A DNA stretch of 14,921 bases from Sedimentisphaerales bacterium. GTDB lineage: Bacteria; Planctomycetota; Phycisphaerae; Sedimentisphaerales; SG8-4. The first letter of the stretch is position 1. Every line of letters starts with the position of its first letter. Below the pieces are notes generated by a model. That model saw nothing but the letters and a program-made list of their open reading frames with translations, was not told the DNA's origin and made no database searches. This document shows, one piece after another, positions 8,541 to 14,921 of this stretch. A program made the position numbers and the translations under genes. The stretch is from the NCBI GenBank assembly GCA_016932895.1, contig JAFGCA010000809.1:1-14921 (forward strand). The letters are read 5' to 3'.

Positions 8541-8585
8541 TTTGCGACCTCCTTATCATGTGCGAAGTCCCTTTTGTCGACGCGG

Positions 8586-8603
8586 CTCAACGACGTTATT
8601 GAG
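8586..8603. other. 18-base imperfect dyad in the metalloprotease leader
   Basis: CTCAACGACGTTATTGAG has matching 5-base ends (CTCAA/TTGAG) and a central ACGT, with two mismatched positions per arm. It lies 46-63 bases upstream of ATG 8540, inside the predicted leader. It could be an operator or an RNA hairpin, but chance is possible. Confidence 0.3.
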
Positions 8604-8668
8604 CTCGATATGCACCGAGGTGTCTTGCCGTCGCACGTCCCTGACGCTGCCGCCAGGGTCCGTCCACG

Positions 8669-8685
8669 GCACTCCGCAAGAGTGC
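8669..8685 (-). other. 6-bp hairpin at the predicted 5' end of the metalloprotease mRNA
   Basis: GCACTC (8669-8674) pairs with GAGTGC (8680-8685) around a 5-base loop. It begins within about 6 bases of the predicted transcription start (about 8691), so it would cap the 5' end and could slow mRNA decay. The remainder of intergenic 8541-8887 holds the promoter, the 8586 dyad and no gene I can support. Confidence 0.4.
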
Positions 8686-8697
8686 AACATGCGTTTG

Positions 8698-8725
8698 ATT
8701 CTATGCTCCATCGGGGGCAGGTCAA
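8698..8725 (-). promoter_or_regulatory. Sigma70-type promoter for metalloprotease
   Basis: On the minus strand TTGACC (8725-8720) and TAGAAT (8703-8698) are separated by 16 bases. The predicted start near 8691 gives a leader of about 150 nt. It lies in the 347-base gap after the 10603-8888 gene, so the metalloprotease is probably an independent unit. Confidence 0.62.
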
Positions 8726-8887
8726 TACATCGACGCCCGGAAAACCGGCGTGTTTCGACATGCCTGCCATAGCAGGATATGCAGCCTGTAAATATCGGAC
8801 CTGTTTCGGTGAAACGTGCGGCTGGTGATCGAGCGCAGGCGATATTTCGTGCGTTCAGTGGTAGGTCCGGCGTCGCGCGGCGGCCGG

Positions 8888-10603
8888 TTACGGCAGCACG
8901 GACGAACCGTCGTTGAGCCAGCCGGCGGCCAGGACGGCGAGGTCCTCGAAGTCTACTTTGCAGTCGCCGTTCACGTCGCCGCGCAGGTCCAGGCCTTCCG
9001 GATTGACGCACCGTGCGGGACAGAGGCGGATGTTGTCGAGGTAAATCGTATCCACATCTTTGTCCGGCTGACTCGCAGCGGTTCCATTTCCTGCGCCGAT
9101 TGTCAGCTTTGCCACGGCGGCCAGGTCCACGCCCGCGTTGCTGAACTCGGCCAGATCGATGTCCCACGACTGCCAGCGCTCCGCTTGTACGGCGTGTGTG
9201 AGCGGGTGCACCACCTTCGCTGTTGCGCCCGAGACGTCCTCCACCTCCACGTAGAGGGACTGCTCGATATTGTCTTTTTTGCCCCGGAAGTTCAGCGATA
9301 ACGACCGTATCTCGCGTGCGGTCCAGTCCTGCGCGGCGGCAAAGGTCTGCGTGGCCTGGGTGAAGAACGGCTCATACTGATTCTGATATTCGAATCGCAT
9401 GGCGCCGGCGCCCTGATGCATGGTGCCGGTATCAAGGAAGACGTAGTCGTACTCGCCCGGTATGTTGTGGACCCAGGTCGCCGCGATCTCGGCGTTGTTG
9501 GCGTAGGATTCGAAGTCATCGATGGCCAGGCAGTCGGCGGTTGTGAACTCCCACGTGTATCCGGTTGCGGTGCCGTTGGGTCCGATCTGGTCGATGCGCC
9601 AATGGTAGGTTTGGCCGAATTCGAGTGTGGTCGGACGGTACGCCGTGCCGGTTGGGCCGGGCTCGACCTTTTCCATCGCTCCGGGCGCCCCGAGCCAGAG
9701 CTCGCGTGACGTGGCGAAGGCCGCCTCGATCCAGCTCAGTTCGACGCCTACAGATACGCCCGTCGCTCCGTCGGCCGGATTGGGAACGACCGCGGCCGGA
9801 CCGTCGGAGACGGACGAAACGTTGTCAAACGTGGAATGGTAGCCGGCGGGCGTGGGGTTTTCATTCATGCCGAAAACGCCGCTCACGCCGCTGGCGAACA
9901 CGTCGTCATGAATGCCGGCCCGCTCCCACGGGTCGTTGGCGCTGGTGTCGACAAAGGTTGGGGTTCGTGTGAGCAGGGGGCCGCCTTTGTATTCGTAGAT
10001 GCTCCCGGTGATGTAGACGGGATCGGAGCCGACGACGTCCAGCTCGACGTAATGGCTCCTGGCGTGATCCACGCCGGGCACCGGCACTTCCGGCTGCCAG
10101 GTCTCCATAATGTCGTCGCTGAGGTTGACGGCTTTGACCAGTTCGATTCTCATGTTGGCCGGACCGTCCTCGTAGTGGATGACCATCACGTAGCAACTGG
10201 CAACGATGCCCGGATAGTCGCTGATCGATCCATCATCGACGAAATAGGTTGTCCGGGCCGCCAGACCGTGGTAATTGCGTGAGGCGTCGCCCGTGACGTT
10301 GAACGTCGCACCGACGCGGACATCCGTGAAGACGTCGTCCGGGCTGCCGAAGCCAATGCCGAATTGCGAGCCGCCGATCGCGGCCGAGCTCGTTTCGTCG
10401 AGACTGAGATAGCCTTCGTCACCGGCCCCGTCCTGACGGGCGGCTGTAAACGTCCCGGTCAGCTCCGGGTAGCTGGCAAACATCCAGGTGCTCAGGTCGA
10501 AATCGCCGCCGTCAAAGGTCTCGGACCAGTTGGCCGTCGCCGCGGTGCCCAGTGTCAGAAGCAGGGCCAGAATCGTCGAAATGATAGGTCTTTTTGCAGC
10601 CAT
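8888..10603 (-). CDS. Secreted ConA-like/Fn3-like/DFESY protein with dockerin-like C-terminus
   Basis: This encodes 571 residues, with AGGAGG (10611-10616) 7 bases before ATG 10603. Residues 1-24 are a signal peptide (PIISTILALLLTLG, then ATA-NW). About 25-265 is a beta-rich ConA-like region (WSETFDGGDFDLSTW to YHSTFDNVSS). About 270-355 is an Fn3-like module with the HWRIDQI signature. About 360-527 is a DFESY module (AIDDFESYANN to IYLDNIRLCP). The tail contains GDVNGDCKVDFEDLAVLAAG (542-561), a calcium-loop segment with Asp543, Asn545, Asp547, Asp551 and Asp554, as in a single type I dockerin repeat. Full dockerins have two repeats, so this is a half-site, common in planctomycete secreted proteins. 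No catalytic residues were recognised. A carbohydrate-binding extracellular role is inferred. It has its own promoter and leader. Confidence 0.9.
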   Translation of the reverse strand: MAAKRPIISTILALLLTLGTAATANWSETFDGGDFDLSTWMFASYPELTGTFTAARQDGAGDEGYLSLDETSSAAIGGSQFGIGFGSPDDVFTDVRVGATFNVTGDASRNYHGLAARTTYFVDDGSISDYPGIVASCYVMVIHYEDGPANMRIELVKAVNLSDDIMETWQPEVPVPGVDHARSHYVELDVVGSDPVYITGSIYEYKGGPLLTRTPTFVDTSANDPWERAGIHDDVFASGVSGVFGMNENPTPAGYHSTFDNVSSVSDGPAAVVPNPADGATGVSVGVELSWIEAAFATSRELWLGAPGAMEKVEPGPTGTAYRPTTLEFGQTYHWRIDQIGPNGTATGYTWEFTTADCLAIDDFESYANNAEIAATWVHNIPGEYDYVFLDTGTMHQGAGAMRFEYQNQYEPFFTQATQTFAAAQDWTAREIRSLSLNFRGKKDNIEQSLYVEVEDVSGATAKVVHPLTHAVQAERWQSWDIDLAEFSNAGVDLAAVAKLTIGAGNGTAASQPDKDVDTIYLDNIRLCPARCVNPEGLDLRGDVNGDCKVDFEDLAVLAAGWLNDGSSVLP

Positions 10604-10685
10604 CGTTCATCCTCCTTTTCCAAGGCCCGTGTGTGCCCTGGGCCGGTGCCGTGCGGCATATCGCCATCGCGGGCGCCGACGATTC

Positions 10686-10709
10686 CGCTTGCGGCATGGA
10701 GGGCAAGCG
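10686..10709 (-). other. 7-bp hairpin in the leader of the 10603 gene
   Basis: CGCTTGC (10686-10692) pairs with GCAAGCG (10703-10709) around a 10-base loop, inside the predicted leader between the start near 10740 and ATG 10603. It may be a regulatory or stabilising leader structure. No known riboswitch consensus was recognised. Confidence 0.4.
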
Positions 10710-10746
10710 ACCTCCTCAGCAGGCCAGATATGCCACCACTACATCG

Positions 10747-10774
10747 ATTATAGCTTCTGTGGCGGGAAATTCAA
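10747..10774 (-). promoter_or_regulatory. Sigma70-type promoter for the 10603 gene
   Basis: On the minus strand TTGAAT (10774-10769) and a perfect TATAAT (10752-10747) are separated by 16 bases. The predicted start near 10740 gives a leader of about 137 nt. It lies in the 295-base gap downstream of the sulfatase, separating the two units. Confidence 0.68.
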
Positions 10775-10865
10775 TCCCCGCGCGCACCGATTTCGTGTTT
10801 TCGGGACCGGTGCTCCGTGACCTCTACATTTTTCGCGGTTGTCCCGCCGCATACGGGGCCTTCTT

Positions 10866-10891
10866 CCGCCATCCGGGACCGGGGATGGCGG
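10866..10891 (-). terminator. Hairpin just after the sulfatase stop, possible terminator
   Basis: CCGCCATCC (10866-10874) pairs perfectly with GGATGGCGG (10883-10891) around an 8-base loop, beginning 7 bases past the sulfatase stop codon. Position suits a terminator or 3'-stabiliser for the resB-ccsA-sulfatase mRNA. No U-tract follows on the minus strand, so intrinsic termination is unproven. Confidence 0.5.
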
Positions 10892-10898
10892 TACGAGC

Positions 10899-12404
10899 TT
10901 AAACCGCCGCTACGGGCGGGCGGCTCCATTCTCGACAGAGTCGTTCGAGATACTGGATCACAGGGGTGTATTCGGGTCTGTCGTAGAGGTTCTCTGTCTC
11001 GCCAGGATCTTCTTTGAGATTGTACAAGGCGCCGTCCTTGTCTTCGGTCCGCTCGTCCATGAACCAGATCATTTTCCATTCTTTGGTGCGGACCATGACG
11101 CGTCGGCCGCTGCGTTGACGGAGTTCCTCGTACATGGACATGCTGTGGTCGATCTCGCAGAAGCAGGCCTCGCGCCACTCGCTGATTTGGCCCCGAATCA
11201 GAGGCATGAGACTGCGACCGCTGATGTTCGCGGGGACCTGCAGGCCGCACAGGTCCATCAGCGTCGGCACGAAGTCGATCATCTCCACCGGCTCCGCGAT
11301 TACCTTACCTTTCGGCAGCAGGGCGGGGCAGCTTAGAATCAGTGGGACTTTTACGTTTTGCTCGTAGAAGACGCGTTTTTTCCACAGCCCGTGTTCGCCG
11401 AGTTGGAAGCCCTGGTCGGAGTTGAAGGCGATGATCGTGTTGTCCAACTGCCCGCTTTTTCGAAGGTGCTCCACCAGCCGGCCGACCTGCGCATCCACCA
11501 GCCATAACATGCCGTAGTAGGTCCCGCGCGCGATATCGATTTGTTCCTGCGTCAGGTGCGGCGCTCCGGCGTAGACGTGCAGGGGCCCGCGCTCGAAACG
11601 CGGCTTGGTCGCGAGTTCCTCTGCGGTCGGCTGGGGCAGCTCGATTTGGGCCGGATCGACCATGTATTCCTTCGGTACGCGGCAGGGGACGTGCGGGGCA
11701 TGGAACGAGACGCGCAGGAAGAACGGCTCGTCTTTCGCCGTCAGCCCTTTGAGCGTATCCACGGCTAGGTCTCCCAGCTTCCACGTGCTCATTTCTTCCG
11801 GCTCGAAAGGTACGGTCCCTCCAATGGCCCATCCATGCGTCTTGGTGACGGCGGCCGGATAGGTCGTGCCCGTCTGTTCAAGCCTCTTCTTCGCGACCTC
11901 CGTACGCGGCCGGCCCAGGACGTCGAAGGCCGGACCCACGTCCTGCTGCTTGGCCCAGTCCTGGCGATAGGCGTGGGTCTTGCCGATGTTGATGGGCGCC
12001 ATGTCGATTTCAGCCCACGCGTCGAGCAGGTTCGGGACATCGCGGGCCTCTTTCATGTAGGTCGGCTGCACGGCGGCGGGTTTGCCCATAGCCGTCAGGC
12101 CAAACGCGTGCGGGTAGTGCCCCGATTTCATTGACTTGCGCGACGGGACGCAGACGGGGTTCTGTACGATGGCCGTTTCGAAGCGAACGCCGCGGGCAGC
12201 CACGGCGTCCAGGTGCGGCGTTCGCGCCCAGGGCTTGCCATAGCAGCTCAGCGCGTCGGCCCGCCCGTCGTCTAACATGATCCAGAGGATGTTGGGTCGT
12301 GTGGCCGTCTTGCCGGCGGCGCGAGACCGCCGGGCGGACGTCAATCCCAGGCCATAAGCCAGGGTGGTTCCAATGCTCCGTTTGATAAACGCACGTCGAT
12401 TCAT
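10899..12404 (-). CDS. Tat-exported S1-type sulfatase, formylglycine class
   Basis: This encodes 501 residues and hydrolyses sulfate esters, with a carbohydrate or other organic sulfate as the likely substrate. ATG 12404 is chosen over ATG 12515 because GGAGG lies 6 bases upstream and a twin-arginine signal follows directly (NRRAFIKRS, then a hydrophobic stretch). The type I core is complete. PNILWIMLDD supplies metal ligands Asp45 and Asp46. The C-x-P-S-R motif CVPSR (85-89) supplies Cys85 for conversion to formylglycine and Arg89. GKTH (141-144), HAPH (235-238) and NSDQGFQLGEHG (328-339) fit the remaining active-site positions. Tat export suits an enzyme modified and folded in the cytoplasm. 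The region after the hydrophobic stretch is unusually basic, so the cleavage site is uncertain. It follows ccsA by 37 bases, probably in one operon. The substrate subfamily cannot be assigned by eye. Confidence 0.93.
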   Translation of the reverse strand: MNRRAFIKRSIGTTLAYGLGLTSARRSRAAGKTATRPNILWIMLDDGRADALSCYGKPWARTPHLDAVAARGVRFETAIVQNPVCVPSRKSMKSGHYPHAFGLTAMGKPAAVQPTYMKEARDVPNLLDAWAEIDMAPINIGKTHAYRQDWAKQQDVGPAFDVLGRPRTEVAKKRLEQTGTTYPAAVTKTHGWAIGGTVPFEPEEMSTWKLGDLAVDTLKGLTAKDEPFFLRVSFHAPHVPCRVPKEYMVDPAQIELPQPTAEELATKPRFERGPLHVYAGAPHLTQEQIDIARGTYYGMLWLVDAQVGRLVEHLRKSGQLDNTIIAFNSDQGFQLGEHGLWKKRVFYEQNVKVPLILSCPALLPKGKVIAEPVEMIDFVPTLMDLCGLQVPANISGRSLMPLIRGQISEWREACFCEIDHSMSMYEELRQRSGRRVMVRTKEWKMIWFMDERTEDKDGALYNLKEDPGETENLYDRPEYTPVIQYLERLCREWSRPPVAAV

Positions 12405-12410
12405 TTGTGC

Positions 12411-12415
12411 CCTCC
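12411..12415 (-). promoter_or_regulatory. Ribosome binding site GGAGG
   Basis: GGAGG lies 6 bases before ATG 12404 in the 37-base ccsA-sulfatase gap. It supports the start that begins with the Tat signal over the 37-residue longer reading that would overlap the end of ccsA. Confidence 0.75.
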
Positions 12416-12441
12416 GAAGACTGCGGTTTTCCTGTGCATCC

Positions 12442-13236
12442 TCATGATGCATAGCTGTGGACACTGGTGAATACCCGGGAAAGGTTGACCCAGAGCAGCG
12501 TGACGATGATAGCAACCATACCGGTGATTGCCCAGAGGCTGTTGATCCTGGGGCGCTTTTTCCCGAACATGTAGCGCCAGTGGAAATAGCCCACGTAGAC
12601 GAGCCACGAGGCCAGCGACCAGAGCTCTTTCGGGTCCCAGCCCCAGTAGTGTCCCCAGGCGAGCTTGCCCCACCAGCTCCCCAGGATCAGGCCCAGGGTC
12701 AGCAGGGGAAAGCCGACGGTGATCAGCTCATAGGTGGCCTGCTCGGCCGGCAGGTGCGTTTCCTCGACGCGGGGTCTGTTGCCGAGCAGTTGTTCGCCCG
12801 CCTGGAAGGCCGCTTTGGCCATGAAGATGTACGAGAGCATGTAGACCGCTACGTGCGGGGTGAAGAGCCAGCACTGCAGGGCCGGAGGAAGCTGCATCGG
12901 TTCGGCGTGGAACACGAAGCCGGCCGGGAAAAGCACAATCGCGCCGATGAGCATGTCGGCCCACTGCCCGCCGATTCGCAGCAATTTCTTGCAGAACCAT
13001 GAGATCGGGTAACAGGCCGCACCCAGGAAGAGAAACACTTCGAAGAGGTTCTGCAGGGGTACGTGCTTGACGTCGACCCAGCGGTAGATGTAGCTAACCA
13101 CAGCGATGCAGAAGCCCAGGGCAAACAACAGGCGTCCCGCTTTCTTGCGGCGCGCGATCGTCAGACCGAACGCCAGCGCGTACGCCGCGATGGTCGAGTA
13201 AATCAGCAGGCCCTGAACGGTGTATTTAATCGCCAT
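12442..13236 (-). CDS. ccsA: Cytochrome c biogenesis protein CcsA (system II heme exporter/lyase subunit)
   Basis: This encodes 264 residues, a multi-pass membrane protein of the CcsA/CcmC/CcmF heme-handling family. It carries the tryptophan-rich WWD motif WGHYWGWDPKELWSLASW (194-211), which holds external heme. The expected histidines are present: His58 in KHVPLQNLFE and His219 in YFHWR as transmembrane heme ligands, and His128 in FTPHVAVYM and His260 in the terminal VHSYA as outer-face ligands. With ResB it moves heme across the membrane and attaches it to CXXCH motifs of exported cytochromes. ATG 13236 lies inside the end of resB (11-base overlap), with GGGAG a few bases upstream, implying translational coupling. 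The protein matches a stand-alone CcsA rather than a fused CcsBA. No CXXCH cytochrome is encoded nearby. Confidence 0.95.
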   Translation of the reverse strand: MAIKYTVQGLLIYSTIAAYALAFGLTIARRKKAGRLLFALGFCIAVVSYIYRWVDVKHVPLQNLFEVFLFLGAACYPISWFCKKLLRIGGQWADMLIGAIVLFPAGFVFHAEPMQLPPALQCWLFTPHVAVYMLSYIFMAKAAFQAGEQLLGNRPRVEETHLPAEQATYELITVGFPLLTLGLILGSWWGKLAWGHYWGWDPKELWSLASWLVYVGYFHWRYMFGKKRPRINSLWAITGMVAIIVTLLWVNLSRVFTSVHSYAS

Positions 13237-14314
13237 GCGTCTCCCTGCTGTTTGTGTCCGGGTGGGTGCTTTGCGAGGCTGCGGGCATCTGCACCGCGCG
13301 GGCCATACGCTCTTTCCAGGCGGTCAGCGTTCGGCGGCCCCAGAAGTGCCAGCAGATTCCCGCGATCAGCATGGCGTAGCCGGCGTAGACTGCGCTGAGG
13401 CCGGAGTCGGAGACGACCATTAGCACCGTATACTCGCCGAGGCGATCTTCGCCGTACGAGCTTTGGTAGAAGTGGTAGCCGCCGTAATGCAGCGGGTGAT
13501 TCACCTCGATGTCCTTGGCGGCGACGACCTTGCGGTCCTTGACGATCTCAAGCTCGCTGATGTAGTCGCTGACGGTCCGGCGGTAGCGCAGGACGAGCTG
13601 GTCCTCCGGGTGCGAGTGGCCCGGGAACCGTTCGAAGACGTAGCGCGTCGCGGTTGTCCCGTCGGGGTTTTCGACGGTGACTTCGAGTGCCGGATTCGAG
13701 CCGCCCGGCGCGTCGTAGGGTTTGCGCTCCTCGCCTTCCATGCCGATCTTGAAGTTCTCAAAGACCCGCTGGATGCGAACCTCGCCCAGATTCTCACCGA
13801 GCGAAAGCGCCCGACCCGGCTCGGCGGGGAGCCTCCAGGCTCCGCCGTCGCGGGCCTGGACCACGAGAGCGCCCGGCTCGTAGTACTCCATGCGAAAGTC
13901 CCTGAGGCGTACGGAGAAAGGCAGTTCCGCGATGTCGTTGCTGTCGGCAAATCGGACGCGATTGTCCTCGCCTCTTTCCAGGATGGCCATCTGGCCTTCC
14001 AGAATCTTGTCAATGCCGAAGAGCTGTTTGCCGAGGGCGTGTCCGGCCTTGGAACTCCACATCCCGCCACCAATGATCAGAATGCAGCCCAAATGCATCA
14101 GCAGCAGCGAGGGAACCCGCAGGAGACGCCGAAAAATGACCATTCCGGCGATCAGCAGGCCCGCCAGCGCAAACCAATACACCGCCAGAGGCAGGGTGTT
14201 GAAGAACGCCTGCGCCCGCTCGGCGCCGAGGAAGGCGCCGTAGATGGAGAACGCCGCCAGCAGTATGATGGCTATTAAAGCGGCCCACAGCAGGACCCGC
14301 TTGAGTCGGCTCAT
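13226..14314 (-). CDS. resB: Cytochrome c biogenesis protein ResB/CcsB
   Basis: This encodes 362 residues. Three N-terminal membrane segments (about 7-29, 42-60 and 68-86, the last including MHLGCILIIGGG with His74) are followed by a large outside domain (about 90-305). A fourth membrane segment lies at about 306-326 and a hydrophilic tail completes the protein. The family hallmark VNHPLHYGGYHFYQSSYG (271-288) is intact. ResB partners CcsA in system II cytochrome c maturation, forming the heme channel and lyase complex. The start at 14314 has AAGGA 7 bases upstream and puts the first membrane segment near the N-terminus. It is the first gene of a probable resB-ccsA-sulfatase operon with a good promoter 53 bases upstream. 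The thiol-reducing partners (CcdA, ResA) are not in the window. Confidence 0.93.
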   Translation of the reverse strand: MSRLKRVLLWAALIAIILLAAFSIYGAFLGAERAQAFFNTLPLAVYWFALAGLLIAGMVIFRRLLRVPSLLLMHLGCILIIGGGMWSSKAGHALGKQLFGIDKILEGQMAILERGEDNRVRFADSNDIAELPFSVRLRDFRMEYYEPGALVVQARDGGAWRLPAEPGRALSLGENLGEVRIQRVFENFKIGMEGEERKPYDAPGGSNPALEVTVENPDGTTATRYVFERFPGHSHPEDQLVLRYRRTVSDYISELEIVKDRKVVAAKDIEVNHPLHYGGYHFYQSSYGEDRLGEYTVLMVVSDSGLSAVYAGYAMLIAGICWHFWGRRTLTAWKERMARAVQMPAASQSTHPDTNSRETHGD

Positions 14315-14366
14315 TCACTATTCCTTACCGGTTCGCGGGACTTGCGGGTCCGGCCCTTCCTGACCG

Positions 14367-14395
14367 ATTTTATCCGCACCCTACCCACGCGGCAA
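14367..14395 (-). promoter_or_regulatory. Sigma70-type promoter for resB-ccsA-sulfatase
   Basis: On the minus strand TTGCCG (14395-14390) and TAAAAT (14372-14367) are separated by the optimal 17 bases. The predicted start near 14360 gives a leader of about 46 nt before ATG 14314, shorter than the leaders of the secreted-protein genes. Confidence 0.62.
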
Positions 14396-14549
14396 AGACC
14401 CTGCCGACGCTGTGGCCCCGGAACAATTTTCAGACAGGATATCTATTACCAAAGCCGCCGACGTGTTCGCAAGCATATTCGCCACGGCCCGGAAACCGTG
14501 CACAGGTCGCAATCTTCCGGAAAAGGGATCGAGGCAGCGAGTTTTTGTG

Positions 14550-14579
14550 TTGCTTTGTCTGCGGTCGGCACGATACAAT
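14550..14579 (+). promoter_or_regulatory. Possible promoter for the prepilin gene
   Basis: TACAAT (14574-14579) is a good -10 box. TTGCTT (14550-14555), 18 bases upstream, is only a partial -35. The start would be near 14586, about 19 nt before ATG 14605. Divergent from the resB promoter across the same intergenic region. Confidence 0.42.
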
Positions 14580-14604
14580 GGGCTCGAGTTGGAAAAGAGC
14601 GACT

Positions 14605-14921
14605 ATGAGCGGAAAAAACGCACTTTGCATGGACTGCTTCACTGACTTGGTCCCCGCGCCGGCCCACGTACGGGCCTCGCGCATCGTCACGCGTTCCGCG
14701 CCGCGTCCCGTCATCCTGAACGTAGCGCAGCGAAGGGAAGGACCTGGCCCTCGAACGAGAAGTCTTTTTCGTACGCCGGATCCTTCGGCTGTGCCTCAGG
14801 ATGACAGCGGGTGCAGGGCCGGGTTCACGCTCATCGAGCTACTGGTTGTCATCGCCGTGATCGCTTTGCTGATGGCGATTCTGCTGCCGGTGCTGGGCAA
14901 GGCGCGCAGCCAGGCGCGGGC
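14605..14921 (+). CDS. Prepilin-type N-terminal domain protein (pseudopilin), 3' partial
   Basis: The frame is open from ATG 14605 to the edge (105 residues visible). The type IV prepilin/type II pseudopilin signal is unmistakable: Gly73 then GFTLIELLVVIAVIALLMA, with mature Phe74, Glu at mature position 5 (Glu78) and a long hydrophobic helix ending LLPVLGKARSQAR. Cleavage after Gly73 by a PilD-type peptidase with N-methylation of Phe74 is expected. Many planctomycete proteins of this type have a leader of only a few to about 20 residues. Here it is 73, of which residues 36-67 are encoded by a palindromic repeat. The start is therefore doubtful. GTG 14791 would give an 11-residue leader but has no visible RBS. 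Only weak SD-like bases (GGAAAAGAG) precede ATG 14605. The domain call is firm; the start is not. Confidence 0.82.
   Translation, partial: MSGKNALCMDCFTDLVPAPAHVRASRIVTRSAPRPVILNVAQRREGPGPRTRSLFRTPDPSAVPQDDSGCRAGFTLIELLVVIAVIALLMAILLPVLGKARSQAR
14710..14805. repeat. 96-base imperfect palindromic (REP/MITE-like) element
   Basis: The outer ends GTCATCCTGA (14710-14719) and TCAGGATGAC (14796-14805) are perfect inverted repeats. Further in, CGAAGG (14731-14736) pairs with CCTTCG (14782-14787), and CGAACGAGAA (about 14752-14761) pairs imperfectly with TTTTTCGTACG (about 14765-14775). The whole could fold into one long hairpin. The arms resemble, from memory, a dispersed palindrome seen in many bacterial genomes. 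No second copy exists in this window and I see no target duplication. It is 96 bases long, exactly 32 codons, and stays in frame with the prepilin. Confidence 0.72.

Noticed and set aside
8465..8770. Minus-strand 101-codon frame across the metalloprotease leader
   Set aside because: It overlaps the metalloprotease start in another frame, starts upstream of the predicted promoter, and has no domain or RBS.
10512..10706. Possible leader peptide (64 codons) before the 10603 gene
   Set aside because: An SD-like AGGAGG lies upstream but 13 bases from the ATG, too far. The frame runs deep into the real gene in another frame and the peptide has no regulatory codon run.
12405..12515. 37-residue N-terminal extension of the sulfatase overlapping ccsA
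   Set aside because: The Tat motif and RBS both place the start at 12404.
14710..14805. Palindrome considered as an intrinsic terminator or CRISPR repeat
   Set aside because: There is no U-tract after the closing arm, only one copy is present and there are no spacers. A dispersed REP/MITE-like repeat fits better.

Overview
The window looks like chromosome from a GC-rich Planctomycetota bacterium, most likely of the class Phycisphaerae. This is inferred from gene content. There are large secreted proteins built from LamG, Fn3-like and 'DFESY' modules, a dockerin-like C-terminal tail, a Tat-exported sulfatase, a DUF5117-type metzincin, system II cytochrome c maturation genes, and a planctomycete-style prepilin N-terminus. 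Seven of the eight genes lie on the minus strand. Only the prepilin at the right edge is on the plus strand. I found no tRNA, rRNA, CRISPR array or transposase.

Layout, right to left (the direction of most transcription). A divergent intergenic region (14315-14604) separates the plus-strand prepilin (14605 to the edge) from a minus-strand unit resB-ccsA-sulfatase (14314 to 10899). In that unit resB and ccsA overlap by 11 bases and the sulfatase follows after 37 bases. Next come three separately promoted genes: a secreted ConA-like/Fn3-like/DFESY/dockerin protein (10603-8888), a secreted zinc metalloprotease (8540-5697), and a 909-residue CBM/Fn3-like/LamG protein (5301-2572). A paralogous LamG protein (2369 to before base 1) ends the window and is cut at its C-terminus.

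The best sigma70-type promoters I could see lie upstream of resB, the dockerin protein, the metalloprotease and the 909-residue protein. The last three share a design: a leader of roughly 135-170 nt and a perfect AGGAGG ribosome binding site. The 2369 gene has the same RBS but no convincing promoter of its own, so it may be read from the 5507 promoter through a hairpin.

Functionally this is cell-envelope and extracellular biology. Several exported proteins probably bind or process polysaccharide (three modular proteins and a sulfatase), alongside an exported protease, a pseudopilin-like protein and the apparatus that attaches heme to exported cytochromes. I see no complete new defence or mobile system. 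The most distinctive observations are a 96-base palindromic repeat lying in frame inside the prepilin leader, a shared C-terminal 'DFESY' module in three secreted proteins, a Lys/Glu-rich insert just before the protease active site, and an orphan terminator-like hairpin whose U-tract faces the strand without a gene.
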